DNA of 64,000 nucleotides. Source: Maylandia zebra. Taxonomy: Eukaryota; Chordata; Actinopteri; Cichliformes; Cichlidae. The notes beneath the pieces are model-generated. The model did no database searches. It was given only the letters and a program-made list of their open reading frames with translations, and was not told the origin of the DNA. The position numbers were made by a program, and so were the translations under genes. Where the stretch lies: positions 38,580,370 through 38,644,369 of the forward strand of contig NC_135168.1 in NCBI RefSeq assembly GCF_041146795.1. Reading direction: 5' to 3'. Shown piece by piece: positions 10,201-19,445 of the stretch (the stretch's first letter is position 1; the number at the start of each line of letters is the position of its first letter).

Positions 10201-12874
10201 TCTCGCTGGCATCACACTGCAGCGTCAGCTCTTCTTCAGGGCTGTAATATTTCAAAACTGGGACTTGTGTTAGTTTTTCTTTCAGTCTTTTAAATGCATC
10301 TTCCTGCACATCTGTCCACTCCCATAGGCTATCTCTGTGCGTCAGTTGTCTGAGAGGCTCACAGTCGTCTGACAGATGCTTGTAAAACTTTGATAAATAG
10401 TTGACCATTCCAACTAGTCTCTGCACCCCTTTTATGTCAGTTGGTGCTGGCATCTCTGTGATGGCCCGTACCTTCTCTGGGTCAGCGCTCAGCCCCTCTG
10501 CTGTGAGTAGATGTCCGATGTATGGTACTTCCTGTCTTCTAAGCTTGAGTTTTTCCACATTTAATTTGATGTTTCTCTCTCTGCAGCGTTCCAGGAAAAG
10601 TCTCAGGTTTCTGTCATGATCCATTTCTGCCAACTCAGTCGTCTCTCCTTTTCCAGTGATCAGGATGTCATCAGCAATGATGTATGTGCCTGGCAGGTTC
10701 TCTAACGCTTGCATCAGTTTGCGCTGAAAGACCTCTGGCGCTGGGCTGATCCCCATCGGCATTCTCAGCCAACGAAAGCGACCAAATGGTGTTGCGAATG
10801 TCGTGAGATGGCTTGACTCTTCTGTAAGCTTCACATGCCAAAAGCCATGTTTCACATCACAAACTGTGAAAACTTTCGCTTTTGACACATCTGGCAATAT
10901 GTCATCTATTGTCGGTAACGGGAAGTGACTACGCTTCAAAGCTTTGTTAAGCGGTCTTGGGTCAATACATATCCTGGGTTTGCCATTTGGCTTCTGCACT
11001 GTCACCATCCCACTGATCCAATCAGTACTACCTTCCACTGGTGCTATTATTTGTCTGTCTGCAAGGCTCATCAGTTCCTCTTTCAGTGGTTTCATCATCG
11101 ACACTGGGACTCTGCGTTTTGGCAGTTTGACGGGCTGCACTGTTGTGTCGATTTCCAGCTCATATTCACCTTGCAAACATCCATCTCCTGTAAACACATC
11201 CTGAAACTCAGTCTTTATCTCTTCCAACAACCATGCGTTTTTCTCTGATGGAGCTGTTGTCACTGAGCTGTTCAAAGCACAGATGTTATCATAATTAACT
11301 TGTATTAGCTTCATCGCTTCACTAGCTGTTCTCCCAAGTAGAGGTGTTTTACAATCCTCCTCTACCACTTGGAACTCGACTCTGTACTTTTTGTTGTTTC
11401 TTGGGTTTGTCAGCTTGACCTTACACTTTCCTAATGGACACAGCTTTGACTTATTGTACATCACAAGAACCTTGTCTGTGTGCTCCATTTTGATGTTCGG
11501 GTTCAACAAGTTGATGGGAATAACGTTGCAGGTTGCACCACAGTCAACTTGAAACTTGACCAGGCTGTTGCCAATCATCATGCCTGCAAACAGCTGTTCT
11601 CGTTTTTTCATGTCTGATTCTTTGATCTGGTTCACTTCTACTGCAGTCTGTGTCATAGCTGTGACAGTCATTATGTCCTCACAGGAATCCGAGTCCTGCT
11701 CCGTCACTGTGTGGATCTTTTTTCCATTTTCACTCTGTCTGCTTTTACTCCTGCATGCTATAGCAAAATGATTTTCTTTGCCACATTTTTTGCATTTTTT
11801 TCCATATGCTGGGCATTTTGATTTGAGTCTTTCATGTGCTCTTCCACAAAATCTGCATGGTATCTCTTTATCCAGTCTTTTTCTCTCTTTTTGTTTTACT
11901 GCATGCAGTTCCTCTATAGCCTGTCCCGCTATTGTTTTGTTGTATTCTCTTGAAATCTCCATTGCTCTACAAATATCTAGACATCTGTCTAATGTGAGGT
12001 TCTCTTCTCTGAGCAACCTTTCCCTCCAACCGGAGCTGTTCGTGCCACAGACGATCCTGTCTCTGATCAGTGAGTCTTTTAATTGTCCAAAGTTGCAGGT
12101 GCTCGCCAGCATTCTCAGGTCCGTAACATATTTATCAATATTTTCTCCAGGAGCCTGATTGCGTGCAAAAAATCTGTATCTCTCGACAGTCTCATTAACT
12201 TTGGGATTACAGTGTTCATCGATTTTTCTCATCAGCTCACTTACTGTTACTCTTGCCTCAGCTCCGATCAGCGTTCCACAGAGCTCCCTGCCCCGTTCCC
12301 CGATCAGATAGTAAAACAGCTTCACTCTCGCCTTTTCCTCAGCATCCGGCAGAGCTAGTTCCGTGTAGAGTGTAAACTCTTCTTTCCATGTTTTCCACGC
12401 TTTAGACAGGTTCACTGAATCCATACTCCACTGTGCGGGTGGCTTCAATCCATCCATCGTAGACGCCGCTGCGCTCTTCTCGTCAGCGTCTCACTTGCTG
12501 TCCTGAGCCGTTAGCACCTCCGAGGCTAACTAGCCTAGCTGGACGCGTCGATACCGTCCGCTCAATCTGTTGTCTTCAAAGCGCGGTGTGGATCACTCTA
12601 GACCCCGCTGCCACCATGTTTCATCTTGTTCTCTCTATAAACTTCACAAGATGCTCGGTTGAACTTTCCCTCCTCCGAGGTAAACTTTTATTAAACTCTT
12701 AATAAACAGTCATGAGTCTCCGGTTCTCACCTTCCGGTGTTACACTCTCAAGACCCCGGGTGGAACACACAGGTAAATGCAATTCCCATTGCTACAATAA
12801 CAGCAACCAAGAAAAGGGCAGAGCAAAAAAAGACAGGTGGTGGTCCTGCACCCCCTCGTCAACAAGTTGGTTAA
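7252..12874 (+). CDS. Myb/SANT-like protein of the Harbinger element (3 exons)
   Basis: Exons 7252-7481, 7792-7859 and 12804-12874 splice with GT-AG borders into an uninterrupted 122-aa frame. In this two-protein family the Myb-like partner binds the transposon ends and assists the transposase in the nucleus. The visible Myb/SANT-like core runs from ARYFSAAEQELLIEGFQEF through the Lys/Arg-rich stretch to RTWEQVKVKYKNIL, followed by a basic tail and GGGPAPPRQQ. Met at 7321 (MSKERARYF) is an alternative start and is nearer the usual family start. Intron 2 now contains a whole gypsy retrotransposon. The insertion lies two bases upstream of the intron's final AG and replaced the original branch and pyrimidine region with LTR sequence, so splicing may be impaired. 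Confidence 0.7.
7505..7725. repeat. Interspersed repeat in Myb intron 1
   Basis: The block with TTTATATAGCGCTTTTC, CCCAAAGCGC, CACACTGGTGGAGGCAGC and TAGCCACAGCTGCCCTGGGG has the look of a widely dispersed fish repeat. It is followed by an AT-rich TATTATAT tract. Family not assigned. Confidence 0.5.
7935..8114 (-). repeat. 3' LTR of the gypsy element
   Basis: 180 bases, TG...CA, identical by eye to 12617-12796. On the element's strand a TTTATT/AATAAA-type A-rich region (AATAAAAGTTTACC) could serve for polyadenylation. Confidence 0.95.
8525..12457 (-). CDS. Gag-Pol polyprotein of the gypsy retrotransposon (1310 aa)
   Basis: A single frame carries all functions needed for retrotransposition. 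In order: a gag region; a zinc knuckle of CX2CX4HX4C form (CKKCGKENHFAIAC, about residue 220) preceded by a second Cys/His cluster; an aspartic protease with DCG in place of D(S/T)G; a reverse transcriptase with IADD at the catalytic site; RNase H (LQCDASETGLGAAL); an integrase HHCC-type zinc region; and an integrase core with SDNGPQYSS and a downstream Glu in NGKAES. There is no gag-pol frameshift or stop. Length and organisation match fish gypsy elements usually labelled K02A2.6-like. It is the antisense passenger in intron 2 of the Myb gene. Confidence 0.93.
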   Translation of the reverse strand: MDGLKPPAQWSMDSVNLSKAWKTWKEEFTLYTELALPDAEEKARVKLFYYLIGERGRELCGTLIGAEARVTVSELMRKIDEHCNPKVNETVERYRFFARNQAPGENIDKYVTDLRMLASTCNFGQLKDSLIRDRIVCGTNSSGWRERLLREENLTLDRCLDICRAMEISREYNKTIAGQAIEELHAVKQKERKRLDKEIPCRFCGRAHERLKSKCPAYGKKCKKCGKENHFAIACRSKSRQSENGKKIHTVTEQDSDSCEDIMTVTAMTQTAVEVNQIKESDMKKREQLFAGMMIGNSLVKFQVDCGATCNVIPINLLNPNIKMEHTDKVLVMYNKSKLCPLGKCKVKLTNPRNNKKYRVEFQVVEEDCKTPLLGRTASEAMKLIQVNYDNICALNSSVTTAPSEKNAWLLEEIKTEFQDVFTGDGCLQGEYELEIDTTVQPVKLPKRRVPVSMMKPLKEELMSLADRQIIAPVEGSTDWISGMVTVQKPNGKPRICIDPRPLNKALKRSHFPLPTIDDILPDVSKAKVFTVCDVKHGFWHVKLTEESSHLTTFATPFGRFRWLRMPMGISPAPEVFQRKLMQALENLPGTYIIADDILITGKGETTELAEMDHDRNLRLFLERCRERNIKLNVEKLKLRRQEVPYIGHLLTAEGLSADPEKVRAITEMPAPTDIKGVQRLVGMVNYLSKFYKHLSDDCEPLRQLTHRDSLWEWTDVQEDAFKRLKEKLTQVPVLKYYSPEEELTLQCDASETGLGAALTQHGKPVAFASRALTLTERGYAQIEKECLAIVFGMEKFHQYTYGRLVRVQSDHKPLENIIKKPLLHAPKRLQRMLLRLQKYDITITYVPGRDMLLADTLSRAYLQDSIKSQTELETECVNMVDYVPVSTESMDRIRAGTRTDHTLQTLIKAIQKGWPACKKDVPVEITQFQSLQDELSTQDGLVFKGERVVIPEALQADITQRIHSTHIGTEGCLRRARDCVYWHGMNDHIKNYIATCDICRSVDAKQQKETLKPHEPTTRPWTKVGTDLFNFEGRDYLITVDYYSNFWEIDYLPDTKSSTVIRKLKAHFARQGIPNIVFSDNGPQYSSTEFANFSRKWEFRHHTSSPGYPQSNGKAESAVKTAKRLMKKAKLAGQDPYLALLDHRNTPTQGLTTSPAQRLLSRRTRTLLPIGDRLLQPTVTDNKLALMKNRERQTKYYNKTAKDMDTLNPGDLVRVQPFEPHNLWTKARVCNTLGNRSYDVELDNGRVLRRNRRHLRRATEVKKDMSAHLQPEGQNITVPTKSKENTQNSTTRSGRVVQQPGYLKDYVCN
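12617..12796 (-). repeat. 5' LTR of the gypsy element
   Basis: 180 bases, TG...CA, followed on the minus strand by the TGG primer site (plus 12603-12616 region). Identical by eye to the copy at 7935-8114. Confidence 0.95.
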
Positions 12875-12879
12875 GTGAA

Positions 12880-13063
12880 TAATACCCTCACGGGAATATC
12901 GATATCTCTCAATGAGCACACTGTTGCGCTGAGCTAAAGGATCCTGTCTGTCCCGCAATATACGCTGAATTCTGAAAACTCTCCTTATCAATCTTGCACC
13001 TTCCGCAATGGGTTGCTCGCGTAAACGGACAGGACATGGCTGCGACAGGCTTCCCAAATCCAC
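12880..13063 (-). pseudogene. HARBI1-like transposase, N-terminal fragment only
   Basis: From Met at 13063 the minus strand reads a Harbinger transposase start: DRQDPLAQRNSVLIERYRYS then REGIIHLTNLL. Homology stops there, where the convergent Myb gene's stop codon region begins. The nuclease domain with the DDE residues is absent. An internal deletion has therefore joined the 5' end of the transposase gene to the 3' end of the Myb gene. The copy cannot mobilise itself. Confidence 0.7.
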
Positions 13064-13801
13064 CTTCGCTTTTATAGCCGTGGTCTCCCATCTTGATTAC
13101 ACGAAGTAATTTGCAATTACTACTCTGAAATATGAATTACATCTGTAATAATCACATACATGTAATAGAATGTTAATAGTACATTTCCCTTTTTTAGGAA
13201 ATGACCTGTATGTATCTGTGTGAAATCAATGAAAGGATCAAGTGCTGCATTATCTTTAGTTACATTGATGTTATTTATTTCTGGTGAAACAGTGGTGGAA
13301 TATCGCTGTTGCTTTCGTATAAATGACGCGGACATACCTGCGTGGCCGCGATCTAATCCTGTTTACATAAAGTAAACCTGCTCCCAAGCAGGTTTACGCT
13401 TACGGCTCTGTTGCTATGACAGCAAGTCCCGGATGAGCTTCGGGGAACCGAACGATCCAGGATCACGCGAAATCTTCAACAATCAAATCCAGCTAACTTA
13501 CTTAGCGAGGTACGAAGAACGGACCCCTGGCGTCCACATATATGGACATCACATTTTGGGTTGTCTAGACCAAAATACTAAATTCTGCTCTACAAGTGCC
13601 TGATATCTACTTACAAGAACATTATACTGCCACTGTCCTATGGAAATTGAAAACAAATGTCCTCATATGTGGATCTCATTTTTCTCAGAAACAAAAGTCA
13701 GGTTTGAAAAAGAAAAAAAATAAAATAAAATTAGGCAATTCTTTGTTTTTTTACGTTCATCAGGTCCCAATCAGCCCAAATAGCAAATAGACATTAAAAA
13801 T

Positions 13802-15055
13802 CAGTGTTGGGAAGGTTACTTTTAAGATGTATTCCATTACAGAATACAGAATACATGCCCCAAAATGTATTCTGTAACGTATTCCGTTTCGTTACTCAAT
13901 GACAGTAACGTATTCTGAATACTTTGGATTACTTAATATATTGTGGCGAGTTCAGACAAGGAGGAGACGGAGGTGTCGTTTGGTCTTGCTTCCCGTGAGC
14001 TAGCCAGGGAGCACAGCCGTTTATTACATTTGCAGAAGAACACACTGCCGCTAGCTAACTGCTCAGCGCGGCAACCACAACACACATAGGGCGCCCTCTG
14101 ACCCCGGAAGGACACACCGTCGCAGCGAGAGGGCGTCACCCGTCACCATGGTAACATACACAAAACATAACTGTACAAACAGAACCCCGAACAGCCCTGA
14201 CCCGCTACAATATTATCATGCTTTTTACAACAACGTGAATGTACTATTGCTGTGTGATTTATTACTATTACTGAAGGTCCGCGACTCCGAACTGTAGTAA
14301 AGGGACCTCTGACTAATACGGCGGGGTCCCTGTCGGCTGGTAGCCGAAAAATAGCTCTACTTTGTTGTGTGGGTCAACTTTTCTTGCGAGAGACAGAGAG
14401 AGGCGTTGAAAGACTGCTCCAACGGAACTTATTGTTTTCGGAGGAAAACACGAACACAGCGTACAGTCGAGTCTTAATAGCGTACTTACAACTGGGCTCA
14501 TCAGGCTCTCTTCTTGGCTGCAGTGGTTATTATTATATTTACATGCTTCCAGCTCCCGTTTTTGCTCGATGACTGCTCGTACCTTTCCACTCCCCTTTTT
14601 CTCCCTCCTCGCGCTCACAGACACATAACGTGTATGGCAGTCCAGTCTCCCTGCAACACGGACTACACTGCCCATGAGGCTACATTCTTTAGAGCTATGC
14701 TTGTAGCATTCTGCCTGTTAGCTTAGCACAACAACAACAACAACGAAAAGGCGCTCTCTCACCCAGGAAACACACAGTCGCAGAGAGAGAGAGAGAGCGT
14801 CGCCCTGTAACCATGGCAACCGTAACGCTGCCGCCTGGAACAAAAGAACGTATCTGTCAAACAAAACCCAAACAGTCCTGACCCGCGACAATATGAAACA
14901 GGAAAGTACCCCAGTGTAATCCATTTATTTCAACAAAGTAACTGTATTCTGAATACCACCTTTTTAAACGGTAATAGTAACGGAATACAGTTACTCATAT
15001 TTTGTATTTTAAATACGTAACGGCGGTACATGTATTCCGTTACTCCCCAACACTG
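13802..15055. mobile_element. hAT-type non-autonomous element inside TTAA element copy B
   Basis: Terminal repeats CAGTGTTGGGAAGG...CCCCAACACTG are flanked by a perfect 8-bp duplication TTAAAAAT (13794-13801 and 15056-15063), the hAT signature. Ends are rich in GTATTCTGTAACGTATTCC motifs. No transposase frame is present. A foreign-looking GC-richer core (13941-14892) makes it longer than the usual miniature form. Confidence 0.8.
13941..14892. repeat. Core of the hAT element with two diverged related segments
   Basis: 13941-14210 and roughly 14690-14892 share an ordered set of words: GGCGCCCTCTGACC / GGCGCTCTCTCACC, GGAAGGACACACCGTCGCAG / GGAAACACACAGTCGCAG, ACCATGG, and CCTGACCCGCTACAATAT / CCTGACCCGCGACAATAT. 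They look like two old copies of one sequence, possibly LTR remnants of a captured element. Short frames here are not convincing genes. Confidence 0.5.
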
Positions 15056-15099
15056 TTAAAAATGCATGCCATGGAAAAGTTCGGGTTTTAGGAAGTTAA

Positions 15100-17077
15100 A
15101 ATTAGTGTCTTTCTTCAGTGAGGTGTGAGAGGCCACCAATAGAAACAACTGAGCTAATGCCACATAGTGCTGTGTATACCATTATCATTTAGCTGGACAA
15201 TCCACAGAAACACAAAAATTTAATGTTCTTTATTAGTATTTTATTGACCATTACATGACCTTGTTAGGTACCACTGTGCCGGCACATGAAATTATCCTCT
15301 TTGATGTGAAGCTTTGAGAACTGGCACAAAGAAGATACAAATGAACGTCCCTGTATACAATACTGATTTTAAACTCAAAATAATCAGCAATAAATATCTC
15401 AAAATGACACAAGATAAAAATGAAGAACGTTCTCTTCATAACACAAAATGTCTTTTCAGTATGTGATGTGTTTTTATTCAGTGTAAACATTAAATTAAGG
15501 AGAAGAGAGAAAAAAAAAAAAAAGTCTTGTTTCCAACTTTTGGCCCTAAAATGCCAAAGATAAAATGTAAATTTACAAGCTGATTCCCTACACTGAGATG
15601 GAGTTAAATGTCTCAAGGAGAAAAGTAAACATGTTAATTTAAAATTCAATAATCACTTCTACTACCAGAAGTCTTTACTGAAGTCTGAGGTTCCTCTGGT
15701 CTCAGTCAGAACGTGTGATTTGTCAAGACTAAGAATGAAAAATACACAGAAATGATTAAAAACTGATTTAAGCCCAAAGAATGAATAAGGCAAGCAAGCT
15801 CATACTGTATATACAGTCAAGGTTACTATTTACATGTTGGTGTTTACATGTGGTTCAGCAACTTCAGCTAACAGTTGAGGTGGGCTTTGGCTCCCCCTAC
15901 TGGTTCAAGAGTCACACTGCTGACAGCAGTAATGAGCACTGACCTCCTCATGCTCTCGTGTACTCAGTATACTTAACGCAGTGGCTGACAATCAGAAGTC
16001 CAGTAACTTTAGAAACACCCACAGCCTGCTCTCACTCTCCCTCCATATCTGAGACTAAAATAATCACTCGCAGTAGTTTTATTTGTGTCACTATTCACAT
16101 ATTTCTGTAGTCCATCCAAGCTTCCAGTGTGTAGAAATGCTAATAATCAGGTCAAGTGTCACCACACAGCTGGATAGAAGGAGTAAAAGAAAACGCAGAG
16201 GCGCTGAGTCACTGTGTAATGTTGAAAGGAAGTGATATACAAACATCACTTCTGTAGTGAAACTAGATAAGTTAGCTCAAAAACACCAGCATGAAAGTCA
16301 TCACTCATTGGCAGCATTGCCTTCACAGATCCAGCTGAGCACAGCTGATCATATTAATTACTAACATCACAGATCATAGTTACATATGACCTCAGAGTAG
16401 CGTCCAGACCGAGGATCACAAAACCAGCACTGAACAAATAATTCATCATCAGCACTGTGTTTGACGTGAAAGAGTGAGACCTGAACGTGGCAGAGCCAGA
16501 CTCACTCAGAGGAAACAGGCTGAGGACAAGCTAACAATGAAACTTTGGACGCAAAAAAGAAAAAAGAATTAGTTCAACATTAAACAAAGACAGGATACAC
16601 TGCTGTAAAAGAGTGAAGACAGGCTGGTCCTGAGTGACAGGTGTGCTGAGCTTAACAGCAGTAAGGATGGACACACTCATCCACTCATTAATTAATGTCG
16701 GCCTCAAAGGAGATTTTGCCTTTTTCTCCTTAGTTTAAAATGATGGCAAAATACTGAGAGCCCAGAGTTCCAGTTTTTAGTGCTTCAAAAGACAAACTTT
16801 GGACGATTTCTATCACACGGTCAGGTCAAGATTAGCTGAAGACTGTGGCCTGTGTGAAATTAAAAAGAAAAAAAAAGTCTCAGTTAAATCTCAGCTAAAT
16901 TCTCCTTAAAGAGAACGAGACATAAAAAAGGGCCTGTAACTTTAACAGAACTGTATTTAAAATGAATGTATGTATGTAAAGTGTATATGTGCACTTGTGT
17001 GGACACCAAACAGGAGGAAGGGACTGCAGGCTGTGGGTGGAGCGAGCGGAGGCCAGTGCATGTGTGGGCTGCAGGAC
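15100..17077 (-). other. reep2: reep2 3' untranslated region
   Basis: Minus-strand sequence after the reep2 stop codon. Polyadenylation signals AATAAA appear as TTTATT at 15229-15234 and again near 15240, so the transcript probably ends near 15210 and the UTR is about 1.85 kb. No other gene is seen. The AT content and absence of recognisable transposons set it apart from the block to its left. 15100-15210 is intergenic. Confidence 0.65.
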
Positions 17078-19393
17078 TCATGGTGGCGTCTCTGCGTTAT
17101 TAGTTGTCGTCTTCTTCTTCACTGGCTTCTTCACTGTCTTGGTTTGAGTCTGGCCGCAGAAGAAGAAAATAAAGAGAGATTACTAAAGCTGATCAATCAA
17201 AGACTGGTAAAATGAGTGGTTTCACTAACAAGAGTACAAGTATTAGTTGCATTGTAACTTCTGCTCAAAGCATGTTTAATCTGTGTAAACAGTGAAAACA
17301 AAGTCTCCATAAAGAGCAGCGTGTGATTTCTGAGTGAACTGTTGATGCTGCAAAACACCACAGGAACATCTGATGTATATACAGTTGGTGCAGGTAGTAT
17401 CACTTGCCTGTGTAATTACAGGTATGATTATATGAACTCACAGGCCACTTAATTGCTTGTGAAAGCATACATGTAATCTGTGGGTCAGAACTAAATGTAG
17501 GTCAAGAGGTAATGTGTGCAACATGAAATCATTTATCACCGTTTTATTGGAAATGAACTGTGTTATTAGTAACGAAATACATATATTACTATTACCAAAT
17601 TAAAGTAGGTTAATTGTTGAGGAAGAAAAAAATATTAGGAAATACTGACAATGCTACACTTATTGGTCAGATTATTAGGTACACCTTGCTAGTACAGGGC
17701 TGGGGCCTCGTCTGCCTTCAGAATTCTTCAAGGCACAGATTCAACAAGGTGCTGGAAGATTTCTGTCCACACCCATTCTCCCACATCCCAAAGATGCTCT
17801 ATAGCAGCGGTCCCCAACCTTTTTTGCGCCACGGACCGGTTTGTGCCCAACAATATTTTCACGGACCGGCCTTTAAGGTGTCACGCATAAATACAACAAC
17901 ATAAAACTAGTACCGGTACCGAAAAAAAAGATTTATTCATAACACACGTGAAAAGACCCAGGAAAACAGAGTTAACGAAAAAAAAAACGATAACAAAATA
18001 ACGATAAAAACCCTGAAAACCAAACATTTCACACCCGAGTCTCACTCTCACGGCCCAGTACCAAATAACTCACGGACCAGTACCGGTCCGTGGCCCGGGG
18101 GTTGGGTACCGCTGCTCTATAGGACTGAGATCGGGTGACTGTAGAGCCCCTGGATATTTTCTCTTTTTCAGACCAGTCTCTGTAAACCTTAGAGATGAAT
18201 GTGTGGGAAAACCTTAGTTTCCGAAATACTCTGACCAACCCATCTGGCACCACAAAACAAACAAATCACTTTCAAAGTCACTTAAACAACATTTTCCCTC
18301 ATTCTGATGCTCAGTTTGAACTTCAGCAGGTCATCTTGACCATGTCTACATGGCTAAATGCAGTTGCTGGGTAATGAGCATTTGAAGTTGTACTTAAAGT
18401 GGCTAGTGACTGTTGTAATATACAATTTAAGAAAATTGCCCTGTGATTGACAAATCTACAAAGCGTGTATGCCGTACCTCTGTCTTAGCAGCAGCAGGCT
18501 TCTTGGTTGCCTTGACACTGGTACTGCGTTTGTGCCCTTTATCTCCCACATCCTCATCAGAGTGTTCGGTCCTTGTGTCTGACAGGTCAGAGCTGTGTTG
18601 GGACGATGTGTCATCAATAAGGGACGCGGCTGCCACAGAGCGAGCTGCAGGACAGGACAGAGATTGATGGACAGTCAGTGAGAGAAGCTGAGTGTTCAGA
18701 GTGACATCACCACATGATCTGAGAGACACCAAACATCACACCTCTGCATTTTACTGCTGCCACAGAACTGCTTAATTTACAGATTTATTTGGTGTAGCCT
18801 TGAACCAGTGCATCATCACAGACAGAGCCTTTGACGCCACCTAGTGGAGACTTCCATTTATCTATTTTTTTAATAACATACAGCCACCAGTTTTAAAATA
18901 AAGAGAAAAAAAAGGAGTCACTTCCATCTTTTTATGTGTTTGTTTTTTTGTTTTCATTTACCCATTTTCCAGAGACTCAAATTAGCTTGTGAAATCATTT
19001 TTATCCTTTGCTTTTGGGAGACATAAAATCAGAAGAACTGGTCCATTAGATTACAAAGTTTTCTTTGCAAATGTTAAATTAGGAAGGAAACTAAACTGTT
19101 TGTGTGACATCTAGAATAGAAAAAGTGTTTTATTAAATAAAATTAGAAAAATCCCAAACAGCAACTTTAGGAGCTGCAAAGCTACAACTCGTTACTTTAG
19201 TGATGATCTGCAGATCATTTAGAATAAAAAAGAAAAGAAAAGTATTCCAAAATAAATAATTTTGAACTTGCTAGTTCATAAAAGTTAGGGTCTACTCATT
19301 TACTAACGCCACTGCAGATTTCAGTTGAACTCTGACTTCAGTGTTTTGTTTCAGCTGTTTTCAGTCTGGTTTTAGAAGTCATGTGTAAATGAA

Positions 19394-19445
<52 letters not shown>

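Larger units (their letters stand above)
7935..12796 (-). mobile_element. Complete Ty3/gypsy LTR retrotransposon
   Basis: Two 180-bp LTRs (TG...CA) flank a 4.5 kb interior, with a 5-bp target duplication ATAAC on each side (7930-7934 and 12797-12801). On the minus strand the primer site directly after the 5' LTR reads TGGTGGCAGCGGGG. A purine tract AAAAGAAAAGGGA precedes the 3' LTR. One long frame encodes gag and pol. The two LTRs are identical as far as I can compare by eye, and the frame is unbroken, so the insertion is recent. This is a retrotransposon with no envelope gene. Confidence 0.95.
7096..13526 (+). mobile_element. Harbinger-type DNA transposon carrying an intact Myb-like gene and a broken transposase
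   Basis: Perfect 23-bp terminal inverted repeats start GGGTCCGTTCTTCGTACCTC (7096-7118 and 13504-13526). They are flanked by 3-bp CAG on the left and CTG on the right, and the uninterrupted site in copy A reads CTG. Inside are a Myb/SANT-like gene on the plus strand and the start of a HARBI1-like transposase on the minus strand, the two-gene set expected of PIF/Harbinger elements. Most of the transposase gene is missing. A repeat (7505-7725) and a gypsy element (7935-12796) sit in the Myb introns. Confidence 0.8.
7078..15099 (+). mobile_element. TTAA-flanked miniature transposon, copy B, split by two later insertions
   Basis: The pieces 7078-7095, 13527-13801 and 15056-15099 join into one element. 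It starts TTATCCTCCTAGGACC (TTAA with one change) and ends TTTTAGGAAGTTAA, so its tips are short inverted repeats. It matches copy A (4647-4944) in the opposite orientation. The gaps are filled by a Harbinger-type element and a hAT element. Copy A supplies the uninterrupted sequence at both insertion points. Confidence 0.6.

Noticed and set aside
11778-12358. Plus-strand frames of 126 and 91 codons
   Set aside because: They are antisense to the intact gag region of the gypsy element and have no independent support.
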